NCBI GenBank assembly: GCA_944372365.1
Contig: CALVYP010000001.1
Span: 249,691-313,690, forward strand
DNA: 64,000 nucleotides
Source of the DNA: an uncultured Clostridia bacterium
GTDB taxonomy: Bacteria; Bacillota; Clostridia; Christensenellales; UBA1242
Direction: 5' to 3'
The notes below the pieces were generated by a model. The model ran no database searches. It was given only the letters and a program-made list of their open reading frames with translations, and was not told the DNA's origin. The position numbers and the translations under genes are program-made. Shown one piece after another: positions 35,806 to 41,383 of this stretch (within the stretch, counting starts at the first letter, position 1; the number at the start of each line of letters is the position of its first letter).

Positions 35806-35898
35806 TTTATTTTGTCGGTAGAGTGTGGTAAGTTAGAAATGTTTCACGGAATTCGTTGAAAAATAGGTTATTTCCAAGCTAAAAAGGAGGAATAAAAA

Positions 35899-36663
35899 AT
35901 GGAGAAAACCACACAAAGCAAAGGCAAATTGCGCATATACATTGCAGATAAAACCGAAGAAAATTCAATTATAACATATTTTAAAGCAAGCGATAAATTC
36001 ACGCTTGTGGGCTCAAGCCCAAACGGCGAAGATGTTTTAAACGACCTGCCACTACTTAAACCAGATTTTTTGATTATGGAAGTTTTGCTTAGCGGAATCG
36101 ACGGCTTTGAAGTTTTAGAAAAGCTTAAACAAAAAATGCAAAACCAAATGCCAAAGGTTATTTTTGTAACCAATCTTTCTCACACAGGATTTGTTGCCAA
36201 AGCTATGAATGAAGGCGCAAGTTATTTTATGGTTAAGCCGGTTAAGCCAGAAGTGCTTGAAGAGAGAATGTTTGACCTGCTAAATCAAACGCAGCCTTCA
36301 AATGAACATAAGTTCAGCAAGCAGCTTGACGAAAAGATTTCAAACATCTTTATTTCAATCGGCATTCCAGCGCACATAAAGGGCTATCAATTCTTGCGAG
36401 AGGCTGTTAAGCTTGCGGTGGAAAAACCAGAGATAATCGGTTCGATAACCAAACAGCTTTATCCAACCATTGCCGAGCGTTTTGAAACCAGTTCCAGCAA
36501 GGTGGAGCGCGGCATGCGTCATGCAATAGAAGTTGCTTGGAATAGGGGAAAGATTGAAAATATCAACTCTTTGTTTGGGCTTAAAATTTACAACAGCAAC
36601 GAAAAACCTACAAATGGCGAGCTTATTGCACTTATTGCCGACAAAATGATTATGGAAGGCTAA
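35899..36663 (+). CDS. spo0A: Sporulation master regulator Spo0A with a degenerate receiver
   Basis: 254 residues. Receiver domain (~9-125) plus the Spo0A-specific DNA-binding domain (~145-254: ISIGIPAHIKGYQFLREAV, YPTIAERFETSSSKVERGMRHAIEVAWNRG). The receiver keeps Thr91 (FVTNLS) and Lys113 (MVKPVKPE). The phospho-acceptor Asp is Glu61 (FLIMEVLLSG, versus VLVLDIIMP in Bacillus), and the acidic pair is Asp17-Lys18 (IADKTE) instead of two Asp. Normal phosphorylation therefore looks impossible. The DNA-binding half is well conserved, including the helix that reads 0A boxes. AAAGGAGG precedes the ATG. No sigma-H promoter was recognised. Confidence 0.93.
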   Translation: MEKTTQSKGKLRIYIADKTEENSIITYFKASDKFTLVGSSPNGEDVLNDLPLLKPDFLIMEVLLSGIDGFEVLEKLKQKMQNQMPKVIFVTNLSHTGFVAKAMNEGASYFMVKPVKPEVLEERMFDLLNQTQPSNEHKFSKQLDEKISNIFISIGIPAHIKGYQFLREAVKLAVEKPEIIGSITKQLYPTIAERFETSSSKVERGMRHAIEVAWNRGKIENINSLFGLKIYNSNEKPTNGELIALIADKMIMEG

Positions 36664-36669
36664 AATTGT

Positions 36670-36704
36670 TTGACAAGATTTTTAAATAACACTATAATAA
36701 AAAC
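36670..36704 (+). promoter_or_regulatory. Perfect consensus promoter with leaderless geometry
   Basis: TTGACA (36670-36675), exactly 17 bp, TATAAT (36693-36698), then 6 nt to the ATG at 36705. Both hexamers are perfect. The expected transcription start is the A of the ATG. Confidence 0.8.
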
Positions 36705-37010
36705 ATGGAAGCAAAATTGACGAAAGCAGAAAAAATTAGATTATGGTCGGCAAGGATTGTTGGAATTTTTGCTTGTGGGCTGCTTGTCGCTTTTTTGGTG
36801 CTGTATTACATTGGCAACATAGATTCAAGCATGTTTACAATTGCAATGCTTGGGTTAAGCGGAGTTGTGCTTTTTGTGGCATCATCATTTTTGGCAATCA
36901 AGTCAACACAATTTTGGATGAGCTTTTGCTTTGTGCTTGCAATCTTGTTTATCATAGCGTTTGTAACCGTGCTGATCGTGTTTTCGGTTAACGGAACTAT
37001 TCAAATGTAA
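36705..37010 (+). CDS. Small three-helix membrane protein, 101 residues
   Basis: No family is recognised. A charged start (MEAKLTKAEKIRLWSAR) precedes three hydrophobic helices (~17-37, ~44-64, ~72-96) with almost no loops. There are no catalytic residues. The gene has a perfect sigma-A promoter and no ribosome site, so it should be strongly transcribed as a leaderless mRNA. It lies between spo0A and a terminator, as its own unit. Confidence 0.75.
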   Translation: MEAKLTKAEKIRLWSARIVGIFACGLLVAFLVLYYIGNIDSSMFTIAMLGLSGVVLFVASSFLAIKSTQFWMSFCFVLAILFIIAFVTVLIVFSVNGTIQM

Positions 37011-37034
37011 AAAAGCTGCCTTGTGGCAGCCTTT
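37011..37034. terminator. Terminator shared by the 36705 and 37034 genes
   Basis: GCTGCC-ttgt-GGCAGC with an A-run on the left and a T-run on the right. It works for both converging genes. Confidence 0.85.
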
Positions 37035-37810
37035 TATTTATATCCTTCAACTCTTTCTATCATGCCATATGTGCGCTGATCGGTTTCTGTAAACGTAACC
37101 GTGGCGTCTGTTTCGCAGTCTCCAGAAAATTTTAATATGTAGGTTGATAAAAATGATAGATTTGACATGGAAGCATTAAGTTTAAGTGTTGAAATTACAA
37201 GTTGAGTGTTGGCGGTTGGTGAAATGTATGCAAAGCGGCTGTCACCCACCCAAATATCCTCGGTTTTCACAGTGCGAATGTTCCAAAATGGAACGCGGAA
37301 ATAAAGCTTGATGTATTTGTATTGCGAAAAGTTGTGATTGATGCCAAGCCCTGCATAAAAGCCATTTGTCATGCCGCGGTTTTCGTCTTCATCAGTGCTT
37401 TCCCAGTCATAGATTACAGTCATTTGGGTGGCAGAAGAGTTGTCTTCCAAATTTTCAACTCTATCTGTGAGAGATGTGATGGTGGATTGCAAAGAAGAAA
37501 GCGAATCTTGCAAGTCTTCAATACTCAGCGTTGCAGATGCTGCTTGCAGATCTATGCGATGCACATCGCTTTCAATTTCATCGATGTCTGTTGACATGGT
37601 TGTGTTTTGATCTTCAACGGCGTCAACACGAGTAGAGAGCGAACCAACGCTTTGGCTGAGCGATTGCAACTGCGAGTTTATGGTTTCGTCGCCGCCAGGC
37701 GATAGAGCAGAAAGCTGTTGTTTAATCTCTGGAATTTGCTTTTTTGCAATCGAGTAAACTTCCTTTTGCAAATTGTCAGTTGTGGTTAAAAGATCTTCAA
37801 AATTGTTCAT
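37034..37810 (-). CDS. Coiled-coil stalk protein with beta-rich head, 258 residues
   Basis: The first ~135 residues are a long coiled coil (heptads such as LQSLSQSVGSLSTRVDAVEDQ, SIEDLQDSLSSLQSTITSLTDRVENLED). The remaining ~120 residues are beta-rich (FYAGLGINHNFSQYKYIKLYFRVPFW, FAYISPTANTQLVISTLKLNAS). This stalk-plus-head plan resembles trimeric fibre proteins such as phage tail fibres or receptor-binding proteins. There is no signal peptide, membrane segment or neighbouring phage gene, so export and function are open. AAAGGAGTTTTATT precedes the ATG at 37808-37810. I do not recognise a named family. Confidence 0.78.
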   Translation of the reverse strand: MNNFEDLLTTTDNLQKEVYSIAKKQIPEIKQQLSALSPGGDETINSQLQSLSQSVGSLSTRVDAVEDQNTTMSTDIDEIESDVHRIDLQAASATLSIEDLQDSLSSLQSTITSLTDRVENLEDNSSATQMTVIYDWESTDEDENRGMTNGFYAGLGINHNFSQYKYIKLYFRVPFWNIRTVKTEDIWVGDSRFAYISPTANTQLVISTLKLNASMSNLSFLSTYILKFSGDCETDATVTFTETDQRTYGMIERVEGYK

Positions 37811-37856
37811 AATAAAACTCCTTTTTAAAGGAGTTTATCAAAGCAGATGCGCGCAT

Positions 37857-38459
37857 TCAACTTGCAGTGCCATCTTTTTGTTTGCGCTTTTGTTTTTTCT
37901 TGGTTATGCCAAACAGTATGATTATTATTGTAACAAGCGCCACGATAGCGGTGATTGAAACTATAAGCGCGGCGTTGACGCCGTCTGGGTTTATCATGTC
38001 GGTGCTGATTCTGCCAACAACCACCTTGCCGTTTTGAACAAAGCTGACATTTAAAAATTCTTTTTCTCTGTCATAGCCTTCATACAAACAAACTCGTGCG
38101 CCCTTAGCTATTTCGCAAACAACGCTGTCGTCGGTTAAAGAATAAACCTGCGCATCTTCAAGAAGGGTGGCATTGTAGGAAAGCACAACATCCTGATCGG
38201 GCACTAAACTTCCAACAAGGTCGGCGGGAACATAGCCTTGAAGTTGTAAAGAGTCTATGCTGACAAAATAAAATCCGTTAAAGTTTTGCTCGTCAAGCAA
38301 AGTTAAGCTGTCGCCATATTCTGCTGTGGCAACAATCTCGCTTGAATATGAAGCGCTTTGATATATGCTGACGCTTTCTGCCACAACAAAAACTTCTTCG
38401 CCAGCTGTGAGCGAAAGTGGAGAAAGCGTCAAGCATATTGCCAATAAAAATGATTTCAT
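37857..38459 (-). CDS. Secreted SH3-like protein with C-terminal membrane anchor
   Basis: 200 residues. Signal peptide (1-19, MKSFLLAICLTLSPLSLTA), then a bacterial SH3-type domain (EEVFVVAESVSIYQSASYSSEIVATAEYGDSLTLLDE ... GYVPADLVG), a second beta segment, a membrane helix (~165-187) and a basic tail (KKKQKRKQKDGTAS). It would be held on the outer face by the C-terminal helix. SH3-like domains often bind peptidoglycan peptides. The start ATG (38457-38459) has no ribosome site but sits 6 nt after a promoter. Confidence 0.82.
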   Translation of the reverse strand: MKSFLLAICLTLSPLSLTAGEEVFVVAESVSIYQSASYSSEIVATAEYGDSLTLLDEQNFNGFYFVSIDSLQLQGYVPADLVGSLVPDQDVVLSYNATLLEDAQVYSLTDDSVVCEIAKGARVCLYEGYDREKEFLNVSFVQNGKVVVGRISTDMINPDGVNAALIVSITAIVALVTIIIILFGITKKKQKRKQKDGTAS

Positions 38460-38494
38460 ATTTTAATTATGAAAAAATCCTTAAAATTTGTCAA
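38460..38494 (-). promoter_or_regulatory. Promoter of the SH3-like gene, leaderless geometry
   Basis: On the minus strand, TTGACA (38489-38494), 17-bp spacer, CATAAT (38466-38471), 6 nt, ATG. This is the same spacing as at recF, 10085, 28370 and 36705. Confidence 0.65.
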
Positions 38495-38610
38495 GAAAGT
38501 TTAAGCAGGTTGGGCTGTAATGTTTTTCTATTGTATATATTAAATGAAAAAATTGTATCGGTTGATATGTTTAAATTTATATCTTACAAAGGCCAATAAA
38601 TTTAAGGTGC

Positions 38611-38872
38611 TTGCCGATTAGGTTTTTAACATTTAGCTGAGTTGAGAAAAGTCCGGCGGCGTTATATTTTGTTTTTATTTTTTTGTTATATAAAACAAAA
38701 AGTAAAAATATGTTATAATATGAATTTTTTTGTAATAAAAAAGCGGCATTTGTGTTTAATTTTGTGTGCGATTTTGCTTTTGGTTGGGCTTGGCACTTAT
38801 TTTGGCTTGACGGCGCAGGCATGCCAACCAAATCTTTCGCCAACAGTTGTGATAGACGCAGGGCACGGCGGA
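38611..38872 (+). repeat. 262-bp direct repeat, copy 1 (cwlD promoter and 5' coding end)
   Basis: Aligns with 39782-40043 without a single gap and with 7 mismatches (about 97% identity). It contains the upstream region and the first ~51 codons of cwlD, up to the AGHGG zinc motif, where homology stops abruptly. Confidence 0.95.
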
Positions 38873-38932
38873 GTAGATGTCAAGTTAGGACAGTATATAA
38901 AACAAAAAAGCATATTACCTGATATGCTTTAA
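38720..38932 (+). pseudogene. Truncated copy of cwlD (first ~51 codons)
   Basis: The signal-anchor and first beta strand of the amidase (MNFFVIKKRHLCLILCAILL ... VVIDAGHGG) are present. The sequence then departs into 20 unrelated residues (VDVKLGQYIKQKSILPDML) and a stop. Only the first zinc ligand (His) remains, so it cannot be active. It may still be transcribed from the duplicated promoter region and run into the terminator at 38904. The intact gene is at 39891. Confidence 0.92.
38904..38930. terminator. Hairpin terminator at the end of the toxin/immunity cassette
   Basis: AAAGCATAT-tacctg-ATATGCTTT with an A-run to the left, which is a T-run for the minus-strand immunity gene ending at 38938. 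It lies just past the cwlD homology break. Confidence 0.8.
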
Positions 38933-38937
38933 TTATT

Positions 38938-39393
38938 TTATTGTAGCCAATTTCTTTCGGTTGTGTCATTCCATATAACTTTTAAAAGCTTGCCTTCAAC
39001 TTTGGCATTGTTTTTGAAATCGTCATCATTATTAAAAAATGTTGTTTCTTTTGTTTGAGAATTATAAAGACTGATTTCTGGTTCGCTTTTATCATTAAAA
39101 ATAAGTTCAACAGCATAGTAAGCTCCATTATATTCAAATTGCATTTCGCTATAACTGTGCAAAGCTTCCATAAATTCATCTAAATCAGGGTCAAAAGGTT
39201 TTCCTTCGCTATAAAGTTTTCTCGCTTTATTTAATGAGATTAAATTAGGCATTGCGATAATATCAGGGTTTTCTTCATTCAAAAAACAATTCCACCAACC
39301 GCAGTAAGGACATTTACCTTGTTTATAAATGTCAACATCAATTGTTTTTTGGCATATCTCGCACTTTTTACTATATTTTTTTTCATTATTCAT
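38938..39393 (-). CDS. Putative immunity protein with CPCC-type zinc ribbon
   Basis: 151 residues from the ATG at 39391-39393, with AAGGAGAAGATAT upstream. The N-terminal zinc-ribbon-like part has CEIC and CPYCGWW, followed by a helix with SLNKARKLY. This layout (CxxC, CPxCGW, LNxAR) is that of Cys-rich CPCC proteins, which often act as immunity proteins beside polymorphic toxins. A second beta-rich domain follows (FEYNGAYYAVELIFNDKSEPEISLYN). It lies 13 nt downstream of the toxin-like gene, and the toxin stop codon abuts its ribosome site, so the two are co-translated. Confidence 0.75.
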   Translation of the reverse strand: MNNEKKYSKKCEICQKTIDVDIYKQGKCPYCGWWNCFLNEENPDIIAMPNLISLNKARKLYSEGKPFDPDLDEFMEALHSYSEMQFEYNGAYYAVELIFNDKSEPEISLYNSQTKETTFFNNDDDFKNNAKVEGKLLKVIWNDTTERNWLQ

Positions 39394-39406
39394 ATATCTT
39401 CTCCTT

Positions 39407-39700
39407 TTAACAGTAGCTTGAATTAGTTTTTTCTCCATTATGGCCAATATAAGGTGGTCTTGGATTTTTATTATTTTCCCAATCAACATAATGATCATGT
39501 GGCCATTCATGTTTGGCGCCGCCATGCGACCAGTCGCGATACCAAATTATCCTACCATCTGGCCCATACCAACCCTGTTGTAGAAGTTTTCCATTTTCAT
39601 CATATAAATCTATTCTTGTATTTGGCAGCCATATTTTAGGTAAAGATCCAACTCTTCCAGTTTGAGAATATACTCCGCCACTTGGTTTACACATTCCCAT
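39407..39700 (-). CDS. Stand-alone toxin-like C-terminal domain, 97 residues
   Basis: The sequence LPKIWLPNTRIDLYDENGKL, then QQGWYGPDGRIIWYRDWSHGG and KHEWPHDHYVDW, resembles the C-terminal toxin tips of RHS/WXG-type polymorphic toxins (PNSxxDLYDxxGxLxxxRxYGxDGRxxxDxDxxxHG ... HPHxHxW). His and Asp clusters (DWSHGG, HDH) could be catalytic. It lacks any delivery domain or signal peptide. The start ATG (39698-39700) has a strong GGAGGTG site and overlaps the stop of an upstream minus-strand frame (TAATG). This is by-pattern recognition and no biochemical class is claimed. Confidence 0.7.
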   Translation of the reverse strand: MGMCKPSGGVYSQTGRVGSLPKIWLPNTRIDLYDENGKLLQQGWYGPDGRIIWYRDWSHGGAKHEWPHDHYVDWENNKNPRPPYIGHNGEKTNSSYC

Positions 39701-39781
39701 TATAGCACCTCCTGTGGCAATAGTTCAAAGTTTTTTGAGATTGTTTCTCCGCCTATTCCAATAATTTTGAATTTGAGATTT

Positions 39782-40043
39782 TTGCCGATTAAGTTTTTAA
39801 CATTTAGCTGAGTTGAGAAAAGTCCGGCGGCGCTATATTTTGTTTTTATTTTTTTGTTATATAAAACAAAAAGTAAAAATAAGTTATAATATGAATTTTT
39901 TTGTAATAAAAAAGCGGCATTTGTGTTTAATTTTGTGTGCGATTTTGCTTTTGGTTGGGCTTGGCACTTATTTTGGCTTGACGGCGCAGGCATATCAACC
40001 AAACCTTTCGCCAACAGTTGTGATAGACGCAGGACACGGCGGA
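39782..40043 (+). repeat. 262-bp direct repeat, copy 2 (intact cwlD side)
   Basis: Same length as 38611-38872 and about 97% identical. The sequence between the copies (38873-39781, 909 bp) holds the immunity and toxin genes. After this copy cwlD continues normally. Confidence 0.95.
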
Positions 40044-40580
40044 CGCGATGGCGGCGCGGTGGGCAGAAAGACGGGCGTGACCGAAAGTCAAATCAATTTG
40101 CAGTATGCACAAACACTTAAAGAAATTTTGCAAAGCTTTGGCGTAAATGTGGTTATGACTCGAACCGATTTAAACGGGCTGTATTCGCCGTTTGCCGCCA
40201 ACAAGAAAAAAGACGATATGCAAAAGCGCAAACAAATTATTGACGAAAGCGGTGCCGATTTGGTGGTAAGTGTGCATATGAATGCTTTTCCGCGCTCGTC
40301 AACAAGGGGCGCGCAGGCGTTTTATGCGATGGAAAATTCAAGCGGGGCGGAGCTTGCGCAAAGCGTGCAAAAGCAGCTGCAAAATGTTTCGCAGTATGCG
40401 CACAGCGTTGCTAAGCAAGGCGATTACTATATTTTAAACTGCACTTCGCTGCCGGGGGTGCTTGTTGAGTTTGGGTTTCTTTCCAACGCCGAAGAAGAAT
40501 CCCTTTTGATTGAAAGCACATATCGCCAAAGCATGTGCGAAGCGGTTGCGATGGGCATTTTAAATTTCTATCAAATGTGA
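39891..40580 (+). CDS. cwlD: N-acetylmuramoyl-L-alanine amidase, CwlD type
   Basis: 229 residues. An N-terminal signal-anchor (~10-33) is followed by an Amidase_3 domain. Zinc ligands are His of AGHGGRDGGA, Glu of VTESQINL and His of VSVHMNAF. The catalytic Glu is in LVEFGFLSN. CwlD trims peptides from muramic acid during spore cortex maturation (muramic-delta-lactam formation). No ribosome site precedes the ATG, and a TATAAT abuts it directly. The start is chosen because it begins the hydrophobic segment. An in-frame TTG at 39813 would add a basic, Tyr/Phe-rich stretch. Confidence 0.92.
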   Translation: MNFFVIKKRHLCLILCAILLLVGLGTYFGLTAQAYQPNLSPTVVIDAGHGGRDGGAVGRKTGVTESQINLQYAQTLKEILQSFGVNVVMTRTDLNGLYSPFAANKKKDDMQKRKQIIDESGADLVVSVHMNAFPRSSTRGAQAFYAMENSSGAELAQSVQKQLQNVSQYAHSVAKQGDYYILNCTSLPGVLVEFGFLSNAEEESLLIESTYRQSMCEAVAMGILNFYQM

Positions 40581-40626
40581 TTGACTTAAAAAATAATGTT
40601 TGCTAAAATTTTACAAAGGAGAAAAC

Positions 40627-41169
40627 ATGCTTATTTTAATTTCAGGGCCATCGGGCGTGGGGAAGAGCTCGGTTATTGAAACGCTGATTCAAAGAAACAA
40701 AAATTTGGCACTTATGAAAACCTGCACAACGCGTAAACAGCGTGCGCAGATTGACGGAGCATACATTCATGTTTCCAAAAAAAAGTTTGACCAAATGATT
40801 GCGAATGGCGAGCTTTTTGAATATGAAAATGTGCATGCCGACATCTTTTACGGCACGCCTTTTTCATCGCTGAAAAAGGTTATAGAAGGCGGCAGAGACT
40901 ATATCAAGGATATTGATGTGAATGGAATTGAAAAGCTGCAAAAATATTTAAAAGATAAATGCAGGGTTGTAAGTGTGTTTTTGGATAGCCCAGATTCGCT
41001 TTTGCGCCAAAGGCTTGCAAAGCGTGGCGAAAGCCAAGAGATGATTGAAAAACGCCTTTCGCGCGCCGATATGGAACGCAGCAAGAAGCATATTTTTGAT
41101 TTGGTGCTGGATTGCGATGACATTTTGCAAACGGCAATAGACATTGAAAATTTTGTAAAAAACGCATAA
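40627..41169 (+). CDS. gmk: Guanylate kinase
   Basis: 180 residues from the ATG at 40627 with AAAGGAGAAAAC upstream. P-loop ISGPSGVGKSSVIE, the GMP-binding region with TCTTRKQRAQIDGAYIH and VHADIFYGTPFSSLKK, and the lid with RLAKRGESQEMIEKRL. It phosphorylates GMP to GDP. The TTRKxR segment lacks the usual RxxR-PGE spacing (it reads RKQRAQIDG), a modest departure. It is followed by a strong terminator. Confidence 0.93.
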   Translation: MLILISGPSGVGKSSVIETLIQRNKNLALMKTCTTRKQRAQIDGAYIHVSKKKFDQMIANGELFEYENVHADIFYGTPFSSLKKVIEGGRDYIKDIDVNGIEKLQKYLKDKCRVVSVFLDSPDSLLRQRLAKRGESQEMIEKRLSRADMERSKKHIFDLVLDCDDILQTAIDIENFVKNA

Positions 41170-41214
41170 AAAACGCAAAAAATATTATAAATTATCCACA
41201 TTTTTAATTTATTT

Positions 41215-41243
41215 AGAAAATCCATTTTGGATTTTCTTTTTTT
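41215..41243 (+). terminator. Terminator after gmk
   Basis: AGAAAATCC-atttt-GGATTTTCT followed by a run of T. Confidence 0.85.
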
Positions 41244-41304
41244 ATTTATCCACAAAACCACAAAAAAATCTTTTAAAAAATAAATTAAACAAACTTAAAA
41301 TTGC

Positions 41305-41334
41305 TTGACTAAGAGCGAGCGAGCGAGATATACT
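41305..41334 (+). promoter_or_regulatory. Promoter with a GAGC tetranucleotide tract in its spacer
   Basis: TTGACT (41305-41310), 18-bp spacer, TATACT (41329-41334). The spacer is almost entirely GAGC repeats (41313-41327). Downstream, a hairpin TTTAGTGA-aaaa-TCACTAAA and a DnaA box lie in the leader before the AGGGGTGAAAAT ribosome site. Confidence 0.65.
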
Positions 41335-41383
41335 ACTTTTAGTGAAAAATCACTAAATTTTTATCCACAATAGGGGTGAAAAT

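Noticed and set aside
37034-37810. Prophage remnant around the fibre-like gene
   Set aside because: No capsid, tail, terminase, integrase or lysis gene nearby. One coiled-coil gene is not enough.
38577-40014. Minus-strand frames running through both cwlD copies as full genes
   Set aside because: Most of their length is the antisense of the amidase signal-anchor, with no start codon. Only the short part next to the toxin start is kept as an observation.
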